Shown here: positions 37,803 through 45,243 of the stretch, piece by piece
Position numbering within the stretch: the stretch's first letter is position 1
Layout of the letters: every line of letters starts with the position of its first letter
Assembly (NCBI GenBank): GCA_026981975.1
Contig: JALSHV010000008.1
Coordinates: 18,511 to 82,510 of the forward strand
Reading direction: 5' to 3'
Length of the DNA stretch: 64,000 nucleotides
DNA from: Aquificaceae bacterium
Lineage (GTDB): Bacteria > Aquificota > Aquificia > Aquificales > Aquificaceae
Translations under genes and position numbers: made by a program
The notes under the pieces: generated by a model
What the model was told of the DNA's origin: nothing
The model's database searches: none
Seen by the model: only the letters and a program-made list of their open reading frames with translations

Positions 37803-38705
37803 TTACATGCTCAAATAACTTATAGGGGGAGATAGGACAAGTGTTCTTATTCCAAAGTAGAAAATGCCTAATTTAAACTTATATCTCATTACTATTACGC
37901 TGTAAGCACCCGGATCATCAGCAGCAAATAAAACCCGTCTACGGGTGTAAATGCCTATTCTTTCCTTATCCTTATATAGGAATACAAGAGGGTTTTTCAT
38001 ATCAGCTTCTACTACTAAATGGAAAGGGAAAAAGGTAGCTTCCCCCGGCAGATAAAAACTTCTTTCCGAATAACCGAAAATTTTTATCTCTTTATCTTCA
38101 AGGAAAGCGACAGTTTCAAAGAATATGTCAGAAGGCAAAGTTTCTCCAAGTGAATCTCTTGAAAAGTATACATTCTTCCCTTTGCTTAGAATACAGTTGT
38201 AAGAGGGAATATCAATCCCAAAAAAGGTTGTAAGAATAATCCTACCCCTATGGGATACAACATAACACTCCGCAGGTATTTCCCAGTTAAGCCGTGTAAG
38301 AACTCCGTCCGCTTGGGATCTCGTCAGAGTTTTAGGCACTACCTCAAAAAGGTAGTGGATTACGAACAAAGTTAAGGGTAAATTTTCCCCTAAAAGCACA
38401 CATTCTTCAGGAAGCTTAGGCTTCGGGATAAGCTCACTCCCTACCTTTTCAGGGAAATCTCCTAAAGCGAAATCAAAACCTTTTTCTTTCAAAGTCTTCA
38501 ACAGATTCTTTATACTGCCAGCGTGACCGGAGAAGGAACTCCTCACATCATAAGCGTAAGTGTAATTGTGTAAAAAAGGATAAGGATAAAGCTCCTTTAA
38601 AGAATAGCTTGTGTAAGGGACAAGTTTTACCGGTATTATTTGATAAAGAATAACACCCCACAGATATACAGAGAAGCAAATTCTAATAGCCTTGCGGATA
38701 TTCAT
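37803..38705 (-). CDS. uncharacterised protein, possible degenerate PHP-like domain
   Basis: 300 residues with an N-terminal hydrophobic segment (FSVYLWGVILYQIIPV) that would anchor it to the membrane. Residues about 52-85 (YDVRSSFSGHAGSIKNLLKTLKEKGFDFALGDF) follow the layout of a PHP-domain entry (DxHxHSxxSDG ... AxxxGxDxxAxxDH) but most metal ligands are replaced. The rest is beta-rich. It overlaps the upstream glycosyltransferase gene by 23 nt, and its stop codon lies just past the insertion-element right end. The PHP link is a weak inference; no activity assigned. Confidence 0.55.
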   Translation of the reverse strand: MNIRKAIRICFSVYLWGVILYQIIPVKLVPYTSYSLKELYPYPFLHNYTYAYDVRSSFSGHAGSIKNLLKTLKEKGFDFALGDFPEKVGSELIPKPKLPEECVLLGENLPLTLFVIHYLFEVVPKTLTRSQADGVLTRLNWEIPAECYVVSHRGRIILTTFFGIDIPSYNCILSKGKNVYFSRDSLGETLPSDIFFETVAFLEDKEIKIFGYSERSFYLPGEATFFPFHLVVEADMKNPLVFLYKDKERIGIYTRRRVLFAADDPGAYSVIVMRYKFKLGIFYFGIRTLVLSPPISYLSM

Positions 38706-40140
38706 TGAACCTTCCTGTAAAGTTCTTGAACTTGTATATAAAAAATCGTTTTATCTGTTTTCCTCTCCAGTGAATTTTCACTTCTTTAACAAGTTCATAT
38801 TCACTGAAGTGTTTTTTTACACGGGGTGGCGGTTTATAATCCGATACAAAAATAGCTTCCTTCCCTTTAAAATTTTTAACACCTTCTTTCCAAAGATAAT
38901 ACTGAGTTCTTCTACCCATGTGGAAAACATAAGTTCTTGGATTTCCTTTAACGTAGAAGGCAAGTTCAGCGGATATTTGATAAGCGGTAGAAAAAATTAG
39001 CTCGTTTCCTTTGTAAATTTTACTAACTTCTTTCCCCAATTTTTCCCAACCTATCATAATCTTTACTGGATCTCTTTGAGGTGGTAAGAGAAAGCTTAGA
39101 CCTATCCTATCTATGAGCGGTGTAAAATGTAGTAGAATCACTAATCCTGTGCAGAAAAAAAGGATTAAAAAAGTCAAAAATCTACTTACAAAGAAGAACT
39201 TATAAGTGTAAAAAGCTATGAGTATAGAAGCTGTAAAGTATCCGAATCCGCTCCAGTTAGCGTAAACTTCCTTTCTAAAAGAGAGTATTAAAAAGAAAAG
39301 AAAAACCGGAAGAGAGTAAACAGTCAAAAAAACATGTATTTTGTCTTTCTCTTTAAAAGCCTTCCACCAACCGTAGAGAAGAAAGAAAAAGGGAAAAAGG
39401 GAAAGTAAAAGCAACTGCCCTCCTAAAAATTCTAGGAAGGTATCCCAATTCGGGAATTCAGCTCCTTTATCCGCAAGAGAAGATACGTGCTTAAAAGATA
39501 CAAAATCGTTACGTATATTCCAAATTAAAACAGGAAGTGATATAAGAACAGCGGGAATAAGGGAAGCGTAAGGTTTAAGAGAGAAGAGAATATCTCTTCT
39601 GATAAGAGTCATATACAAAAGTGTTAAAGGAAAGAGAAATACAGCGGGATACTTACTTAAAAAAGCAAATCCTGCTGATATACCTACAAGTATCCACAAA
39701 AACAGAGAGTTTTTTTCAACAGCTAAGTAGATAAGTATAACACTTAAAGACCAGAAAAAGAGAAAGGGAGCATCTGTAGTCATCAAAAGGGAATTTATTG
39801 CAGTTCCTACAAATAGATTCGGTAAGAGAGAAGAGATAAGAGCCATTCTTTCATCAAAAAGTTTTTTTACGAAAAAGAAGGTTATGACGGAGAGCAGGAA
39901 AGAAAGAACAATTGGTGTGATTCTCACACCTATTTCAGTATTACCAAAAAAACAAGAAGTTATGTAGTTCATATAAGCTACCATTGGTGGTTTAGAGTAA
40001 TAGCTCCAGTCCAAATGTCTAGACCAGTCCCAGTATTGAGCTTCTTCAGGGGAAAGATCTATAGGATAAAAAAGGACGTATATAATTCTGAATAAAGCCA
40101 AGACTGAATTTATCAGTAAAATTACAAGGAAAAGATTCAT
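38683..40140 (-). CDS. GT39-type (PMT/ArnT-like) membrane glycosyltransferase
   Basis: 485 residues with about ten membrane helices. The first periplasmic loop has the family signature: PEEAQYWDWSRHLDWSYYSKPP near residue 30, with the acidic catalytic region and KPPMVAY. Such enzymes transfer sugars from polyprenyl phosphates to lipid A or other envelope acceptors in the periplasm; ArnT is the best known. Acceptor unknown. Placed between plsY (4-nt overlap) and the PHP-like gene, it fits envelope glycolipid modification. Confidence 0.85.
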   Translation of the reverse strand: MNLFLVILLINSVLALFRIIYVLFYPIDLSPEEAQYWDWSRHLDWSYYSKPPMVAYMNYITSCFFGNTEIGVRITPIVLSFLLSVITFFFVKKLFDERMALISSLLPNLFVGTAINSLLMTTDAPFLFFWSLSVILIYLAVEKNSLFLWILVGISAGFAFLSKYPAVFLFPLTLLYMTLIRRDILFSLKPYASLIPAVLISLPVLIWNIRNDFVSFKHVSSLADKGAEFPNWDTFLEFLGGQLLLLSLFPFFFLLYGWWKAFKEKDKIHVFLTVYSLPVFLFFLILSFRKEVYANWSGFGYFTASILIAFYTYKFFFVSRFLTFLILFFCTGLVILLHFTPLIDRIGLSFLLPPQRDPVKIMIGWEKLGKEVSKIYKGNELIFSTAYQISAELAFYVKGNPRTYVFHMGRRTQYYLWKEGVKNFKGKEAIFVSDYKPPPRVKKHFSEYELVKEVKIHWRGKQIKRFFIYKFKNFTGRFNEYPQGY

Positions 40141-40715
40141 ATCCGGGATTCTTCACCCTTAAGAAGTCTGTCTATGTTGGATCTGTGTTTGTAAATTATA
40201 AGAGCGCAGGTGAATATAGCCATCAAAACCAAGTGATCTGAAAATCCTCCAAAGAGGAAAAGAACAGGCACAGCAACAGAAGCACAAAGAGAAGCGAGAG
40301 AAACATATCTCTTCCAAGCAAGAATAACTGCCCAAAGTAGAAAAGCAGTAAAAGCCACTGATGTAGATATGGCTAAGATAACTCCAAAAGCAGTGGCTAC
40401 TCCTTTTCCTCCCCTGAAGCGGGAAAAAACAGAAAACATGTGTCCCATAACAGAAGCAATTCCTGTTAAAGCTACTACCGCACTTTCAATTCCGTAGAAG
40501 GACAAAGCCATTGAAACTGGTATAAAACCCTTCAGCATGTCCAGAAGGAATACGAGAATAGCGTATTTTTTACCCAAAGCTCTACCAACGTTAGTAGCAC
40601 CTACATTTCCACTTCCTATTTGCCGCAGATCAACTCCTTTGAAACGCGCAATTATTTCTCCGAAAAGAATAGAACCCAGGAGATAAGAGAAAATTACAAG
40701 TATAAACTTTTCCAT
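40137..40715 (-). CDS. plsY: glycerol-3-phosphate acyltransferase PlsY
   Basis: Transfers an acyl group from acyl-phosphate to glycerol 3-phosphate, the first step of phospholipid synthesis. 192 residues, about five membrane helices, with all three conserved cytoplasmic motifs: GSGNVGATNVGRALG, GHMFSVFSRFRGGKGVATAFG, and the C-terminal IYKHRSNIDRLLKGEE. A TATAAT (minus strand, 40729-40724) lies 8 nt before the ATG and there is no Shine-Dalgarno sequence. Confidence 0.96.
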   Translation of the reverse strand: MEKFILVIFSYLLGSILFGEIIARFKGVDLRQIGSGNVGATNVGRALGKKYAILVFLLDMLKGFIPVSMALSFYGIESAVVALTGIASVMGHMFSVFSRFRGGKGVATAFGVILAISTSVAFTAFLLWAVILAWKRYVSLASLCASVAVPVLFLFGGFSDHLVLMAIFTCALIIYKHRSNIDRLLKGEESRI

Positions 40716-40770
40716 TAGATTAAATTATATTAAAAAACAACTTTGCCCAGTTGAAAAATGTTTAATTACC

Positions 40771-40824
40771 GTTAAATTAACAGAAAATATAAATCTTGAA
40801 TTAACATTACTCAGTAAATAAGAT
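40771..40824 (+). promoter_or_regulatory. promoter and candidate operator of the first metal-efflux unit
   Basis: TTGAAT (40796-40801), 17-bp spacer, TAAGAT (40819-40824), then the ATG 8 nt later. A palindrome GTTAA-A-TTAAC (40771-40781) lies just upstream, and AATTAACA occurs twice, at 40775 and at 40799 overlapping the -35 box. The second promoter of the cluster has the same layout. A metal-responsive repressor or activator site is a reasonable inference. Confidence 0.55.
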
Positions 40825-40832
40825 TAGAAGCG

Positions 40833-42017
40833 ATGAAAAGATTTTTAGTATTAATTTTAATTTTTGTAATAACTCTAACTTATGCAAATGAGTTGGATAG
40901 ATTGGTAGAATTTACATTAAGGAATAATCCAGCTATAAAATCCTATAAAAATTTAAAAGAGTCCTATCTTTACAAAGAAAAATTTCAACTATCTCTTCCC
41001 AATCCTCAAATTGGAGTAGGATTAACCAATTTAGATACTAAGGAATTCTTACCACGGCGGGAAAACCCCATGAGTGGAATTTCTCTGTTTATATCACAGA
41101 AGTATATCCTGCCAATTAAGAGAGAAAAAAGTGCTGGTGTATTCGGACAAAAAGCCCTTAAAGTTCTCACACAAGAGGAAAACTACAAAAAAGAGTTAAT
41201 CCGCAGAATTAAGGAACTTTATTGGGAATTTTCCTACTCTTTTGAAATGGAACAAATTGCCAAGGACATGGAAAGGGAAATAAAGGATCTGATAACTATT
41301 ACTGAAGAAAAATACAGATACGGCAAAGCACTTCTTTCCGATCTTATACTGTTAAGAGTTGAACTTTTAAAGGTAAAAGAACTCCTTTTTAAAGCTCAAA
41401 AGCTTAGAGAAACTACTCTTAGTATGATAAAAGCCCTTGCAGGAGGAGATCCTGAACTTAAAGGAGATAAACTTGTCATGGTTTCTTTTCCGGAAACATT
41501 TGATCCTGAAAGGAATGTTAAAGTAAAACTAATAAAGGAAGAACTAAAAATTATAAAGAGGGAAATAGAAAGAGCTGAAGTGGAACACTATCCCGACATT
41601 TTTCTCTCAGCGGGTTATACAGTCCGTCCCCAATTGCCAAATCTTCTTACTTTCAGGGCTGCTTTAACGATTCCCTTATGGAAGAAAAAAAGGGAAGATT
41701 TACTTGTTCTTGAAAAGAAGGAAAAATACAGGGCAAAACTTTTTGAGCTTGAAAATGAAAAGCTTAAAGTTACAGGGGAATTTTCAGCTCTTGAAGCTTC
41801 TTACAAAGTCACTTCCGAAATTCTAAAAACGGTTAGCAGAGAAATAGAGGAGAAAACTAAAGAAATAGAAGCTTTGCTAATAGCATACGAATACGAAAGA
41901 ACAGATATTAGGGATATACTTAGAGCTTACAGGATTCTGTGGTCTCTTGAGTTTGACAGGGCAAAGTTGATAAAAGAATTAAATCAAATTGTCGCTAAAG
42001 CGGAGGCTCTACAATGA
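40833..42017 (+). CDS. cusC: outer-membrane efflux protein, TolC/CusC family
   Basis: Outer-membrane channel of a tripartite heavy-metal pump. 394 residues with signal peptide (FLVLILIFVITLTYA) and the two-repeat TolC coiled-coil layout: LVEFTLRNNPAIKSYKN, LPNPQIGVGLTNLD, and the second repeat EHYPDIFLSAGYTVRP. First gene of the unit; overlaps the adaptor gene by 4 nt. The neighbouring CusB- and CusA-type genes identify it as the channel for that pump. The symbol denotes role by context. Confidence 0.88.
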   Translation: MKRFLVLILIFVITLTYANELDRLVEFTLRNNPAIKSYKNLKESYLYKEKFQLSLPNPQIGVGLTNLDTKEFLPRRENPMSGISLFISQKYILPIKREKSAGVFGQKALKVLTQEENYKKELIRRIKELYWEFSYSFEMEQIAKDMEREIKDLITITEEKYRYGKALLSDLILLRVELLKVKELLFKAQKLRETTLSMIKALAGGDPELKGDKLVMVSFPETFDPERNVKVKLIKEELKIIKREIERAEVEHYPDIFLSAGYTVRPQLPNLLTFRAALTIPLWKKKREDLLVLEKKEKYRAKLFELENEKLKVTGEFSALEASYKVTSEILKTVSREIEEKTKEIEALLIAYEYERTDIRDILRAYRILWSLEFDRAKLIKELNQIVAKAEALQ

Positions 42018-43384
42018 GAAAGGTAGGTGTAATTATCACGGCTGGAGTAATCTTTATCATAGCTCTAAGCTTTTTCTTTATTAAAGGTAGAGATAGCACC
42101 TATAAAGAAGTTATAACCTTTGAACAAAAAGGGATAAAAATTACCATTCTCTCCGCAGATGGTAAGATAAAACGTGGACATAATAAGATAAAGATACTAA
42201 CCGATCCTCCAAAAAAGTTAAAGGAATTTTACTTTTACATGCCACCCATGCCCGGTATGGACGAGATGAGAGATGTTGCTCGTTTAAAAGAAGTATCAGA
42301 AGGGACTTATGAAGGCGATCTTCGTCTGAGTATGGAAGGTCCGTGGCAGATAAAGGCTGTTTTTGAAAAAGAAACCGTTGCAAAGGACGTTTTTGTGCCT
42401 CTTCATAAGGGGAGCTTGGCAGCAGATACAGGAGCACCTGCTTCTGATACAGGATATATAAAAGTAAAACCGGAAAAACTCCAACTTCTAGGAGTTGTAA
42501 CAGAAGAAGTTAAAAGAAGAGAACTTATTAAAAGCTTTTCAACGGTAGGATACATAAGTTACGATCTTTCCAAGATATACGATATAACTGTAAGAGCAGA
42601 TGCGTGGGTAGAAGAGACCTTTGACAGATTTGAGGGAGAATACGTAAGAAAAGGAATACCTCTTATGAAGATTCTAAGTCCCGATATTCAAATAGCCATT
42701 GATGAATTAAAATTAGCTCAGGAGAAAGGAGATAAAGAGCTTATAGAAAAAGCGAAAGAGAAGTTAGAATATTTGAAAGTAAAAGAAATAGTAAGATCCC
42801 CTGTTGAAGGTATTATAGTAGAACAGAAAGTTTACGAAGGAGGATACATAAAGGAAGGGCAAACAGCTTACAGAATAGCTGATATATCCACTGTTTGGAT
42901 AATAGCGGAAATTCCACTTAATCTTGGTAGATATGTTCGTAAAGGCACACAGGCTTTAGTAGTTCCAGAAGACAATCCAGATGAAATAGTAGAAGGATCA
43001 GTAGATTACATCTTCCCAGAAGCGGATCAATACGCTAAGACTATAAAGGTGCGAATAAAAGCAAAAAACAGAGGGATTTTACTTAAACCTAATACTTTAG
43101 TTGAAGTTTTATTTGAAATACCCTTAGGAAACGTCATAGCTGTTCCCGAAACAGCGGTGGTGGATACAGGTAAGAGAAAGATTGTTTTTGTGGAAAAAGG
43201 CAAGGGAATCTTTGAGCCTGTAAGGGTTCATTTAGGAAGAAAAGCGGAAGGTTTTTACGAAGTCAAGCATGGAATCAGGGAAGGCGATAGAGTAGTTGTA
43301 AGGGGGTCTTTCCTCCTGGACTCCGAAGCCCAGATCAGGGGGCTTTACGGAGAAACTGCAGGAGGAGGACACCACCATCACTGA
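42014..43384 (+). CDS. cusB: RND efflux periplasmic adaptor, CusB type
   Basis: Membrane-fusion protein joining the CusA pump to the outer-membrane channel. 456 residues: N-terminal membrane anchor (GVIITAGVIFIIALSFFFI), a YtkA-like extra domain with Met-rich YMPPMPGMDEMRD near residue 75, then the lipoyl/barrel-sandwich region (VRADAWVEETFDRFEGEYV, IVRSPVEGIIVEQKVYEGGYI), beta-barrel and membrane-proximal domains. It ends in a His cluster (HHHH). The Met and His stretches fit Cu(I)/Ag(I) handling. Confidence 0.92.
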   Translation: MRKVGVIITAGVIFIIALSFFFIKGRDSTYKEVITFEQKGIKITILSADGKIKRGHNKIKILTDPPKKLKEFYFYMPPMPGMDEMRDVARLKEVSEGTYEGDLRLSMEGPWQIKAVFEKETVAKDVFVPLHKGSLAADTGAPASDTGYIKVKPEKLQLLGVVTEEVKRRELIKSFSTVGYISYDLSKIYDITVRADAWVEETFDRFEGEYVRKGIPLMKILSPDIQIAIDELKLAQEKGDKELIEKAKEKLEYLKVKEIVRSPVEGIIVEQKVYEGGYIKEGQTAYRIADISTVWIIAEIPLNLGRYVRKGTQALVVPEDNPDEIVEGSVDYIFPEADQYAKTIKVRIKAKNRGILLKPNTLVEVLFEIPLGNVIAVPETAVVDTGKRKIVFVEKGKGIFEPVRVHLGRKAEGFYEVKHGIREGDRVVVRGSFLLDSEAQIRGLYGETAGGGHHHH

Positions 43385-43397
43385 AGGAGGTGAAACA

Positions 43398-43769
43398 ATG
43401 GCAAAACTTGCAGCTCTTGTTATTCTCTTTATCACCATCGCCTTCCCTGTAGAGCTTATAGCCTATTACAATCCCAACTGTAAATGTTGTCATAAGTATT
43501 TCAAGCTTCTTGAAGAGAAGGGTTACAGTATAAAAAGAGTAGAAGTAGATTCGGAAATACTCTTCAGGAAGAAGGACGAATTGGGAATACCGGTAGACAA
43601 ACGCTCTTGTCATACAATGGTTATAGGGGATAAATTCATAGAAGGACATGTTCCTTCCGAGGGGATTGAAGCTCTTTTGAAAGATAAAAGTGCAAGAGGT
43701 GTGTATTCCCCTCACGGGACATTGAGCGGTTGGGGAATGGAAGAAAGAGAATACTATCTGATTAAGTAA
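43398..43769 (+). CDS. DUF411 copper-associated protein
   Basis: 123 residues with a signal peptide and the DUF411 core: AYYNPNCKCCHKYFKLLEE, with Cys residues CKCC near residue 26, then DKRSCHTMVIGDKFIEGHVP. DUF411 proteins occur in copper and silver resistance gene clusters and are thought to bind the metal in the periplasm. GGAGG lies 7 nt before the ATG. It sits between cusB and a Met/His-rich exported protein. Confidence 0.88.
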   Translation: MAKLAALVILFITIAFPVELIAYYNPNCKCCHKYFKLLEEKGYSIKRVEVDSEILFRKKDELGIPVDKRSCHTMVIGDKFIEGHVPSEGIEALLKDKSARGVYSPHGTLSGWGMEEREYYLIK

Positions 43770-43780
43770 AGGAGGTTATC

Positions 43781-44104
43781 ATGAAGAAATTTTTTATTGC
43801 TCTTGGATTTTTAACACTTTTTGGATCAGCAGGGTTTTCTCAAATGATGGGAAGCATGCACAAGGGAGAAAAAACTCACTCTCATATGTCAATGATGATG
43901 TATATGATGAAAGATCCGGAACTCAGAAGGATAATTCAGGAACACCGCAAAAAGTGTATGCAAGAACTTATGGTAAAGCTTTATCAAAATCCAAAGGTTA
44001 TGGAAAAGTTAATAAACACGATAATCAACAATCCCGAAACCGCAAAAAAAGTTCTTGAGAACAATCCTCAGCTTAAAAAACAACTGGAGGAACTTTTAAG
44101 ATGA
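43781..44104 (+). CDS. Met/His-rich small exported protein
   Basis: 107 residues: signal peptide (FFIALGFLTLFGSAGFS), then a Met- and His-dense stretch (MMGSMHKGEKTHSHMSMMMYMM) and a helical Asn/Lys-rich tail. The composition suits a periplasmic Cu(I) carrier or sponge, as CusF does in E. coli, though the OB-fold of CusF is not evident. AGGAGG precedes the ATG. Overlaps the next gene by 4 nt. Function inferred from composition and place. Confidence 0.7.
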   Translation: MKKFFIALGFLTLFGSAGFSQMMGSMHKGEKTHSHMSMMMYMMKDPELRRIIQEHRKKCMQELMVKLYQNPKVMEKLINTIINNPETAKKVLENNPQLKKQLEELLR

Positions 44105-44637
44105 AGAGGTCTATAATAGTTATTTGCGCGCCTCTTCTCTTTTCCCTTTTTTCAATAGCCCATGAACAATTACAAGAAAATTACGAGAACACTATCTCTT
44201 ACTCTCCCACTGTAAAAATACACCCTCCCGCTGTTCACTTTGCCATAGCACTTCCTTTATTTAATCTATTTTTACAAGGTTACTATTTGATTAGAAGAAA
44301 AGATCCCGATGATACTGAATTCCTTGCAACGTTAATATCCTCAATAGCTGTTATTGGAGCTTCAGCAACAGGTTATGTTGTTCATGAAAGTATAGAAAAT
44401 ATGCCCCTTAGAAAGGAAGCTCTTGAGATCCTTCATATCCACGAAACCATAGGTATAGCTCTGGCATTTCTGTTCTCCGCCTTAGCTCTGTTAAGGATTT
44501 TATTTCACTTCAAACCTGTAAAGCCACTCAGATACAGTTATACAGCTCTGCTTGTAATAGGGTGTATAGCCCTGCTGATTCAGGGAAATCTCGGAGGTAA
44601 TCTTGTTTATAAGTTCGGTGTGGGGGTTGAACCATGA
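44101..44637 (+). CDS. DUF2231-like membrane protein
   Basis: 178 residues with four membrane helices after a signal-like start. The sequence KIHPPAVHFAIALPLFNLF near residue 40 is the usual opening of DUF2231 domains (HPxxVHFxIAL), and a second His pair occurs in EILHIHETIGIALAF. Such proteins may bind heme or metal in the membrane; the role is not known. In a copper cluster it may supply a redox or metal site. Overlaps both neighbours by 4 nt. Confidence 0.7.
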   Translation: MKRSIIVICAPLLFSLFSIAHEQLQENYENTISYSPTVKIHPPAVHFAIALPLFNLFLQGYYLIRRKDPDDTEFLATLISSIAVIGASATGYVVHESIENMPLRKEALEILHIHETIGIALAFLFSALALLRILFHFKPVKPLRYSYTALLVIGCIALLIQGNLGGNLVYKFGVGVEP

Positions 44638-45092
44638 GGAGATATGTAGTCTTCATGGCCTTTTTTATGGTTGCGGTTGGATTTGTCTTAGGACAACCAA
44701 AAGAACTACCTACGGGAGCAAAGTGTGTTATCTGCGGAATGAAAATAACCACAGAATCACCCTTGGTAGTGCAGATGAAACTCAAAGACGGAAGTTATAT
44801 CTACGCTGGTTCTCCGAAACACGCCATGCGTTACTATTTAAAGAACAAAGAAAAGATAGCTCAGATCTGGGTTAAGGATTTCAAGACAGGTAAATGGATA
44901 GACGGAAGGAAAGCTTATTACGTGATTATAAAAGAAGGACCCGCAGGTAAGGACCTTGCTCCTTTCAGGAGTATGCTAAAAGCACGAAAATTTGCCAAAG
45001 GTAAGAAGATTTTAAAGTTCTCGCAAATAAACAACGAACTCCTGGAACATTTGGGAGAAAATCACGAAGGAAATATGAAACATTCTCATTAA
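44634..45092 (+). CDS. nosL: NosL-family copper-binding protein
   Basis: Periplasmic Cu(I)-binding accessory protein, first known from nitrous oxide reductase maturation but also found in other copper clusters. 152 residues with a signal peptide (YVVFMAFFMVAVGFVLG); the copper site CVICGM lies near residue 32, followed by YIYAGSPKHAMRYYL. The usual lipobox Cys is not obvious. No nosZ is in the window, so it probably serves copper export or delivery here. Last gene of the first metal unit. Confidence 0.88.
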   Translation: MRRYVVFMAFFMVAVGFVLGQPKELPTGAKCVICGMKITTESPLVVQMKLKDGSYIYAGSPKHAMRYYLKNKEKIAQIWVKDFKTGKWIDGRKAYYVIIKEGPAGKDLAPFRSMLKARKFAKGKKILKFSQINNELLEHLGENHEGNMKHSH

Positions 45093-45161
45093 ATTACAGT
45101 TATTATTGTTGCTACTTATTTGATTTGTTTTGAAATTTCAATTTGTTTTAATTTAATTTTG

Positions 45162-45225
45162 TGAAATTAACATGGTTTTAACGTGAAAAAACACCATTGT
45201 ATTAACATAAAAAACGTATTAAGTT
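45162..45225 (+). promoter_or_regulatory. promoter and candidate operator of the second metal unit
   Basis: The 151-bp AT-rich gap before copB holds TTGTAT (45197-45202), 17-bp spacer, TAAGTT (45220-45225). The first 12 bases TTGTATTAACAT match the first metal promoter (TTGAATTAACAT) at 11 of 12. A second copy GAAATTAACAT begins at 45163. A perfect palindrome TTGAAATTTCAA (45130-45141) lies further upstream. Unlike the first unit, copB has a clear GGAGGAG ribosome site. Confidence 0.5.
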
Positions 45226-45243
45226 ACTTTTGGAGGAGTAAAA

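Noticed and set aside
44528..44785. Minus-strand frame across the DUF2231-like and nosL junction, and similar long antisense frames inside cheA, pgk and the receptors
   Set aside because: They lie opposite genes with clear protein families and have no ribosome sites or recognisable products.
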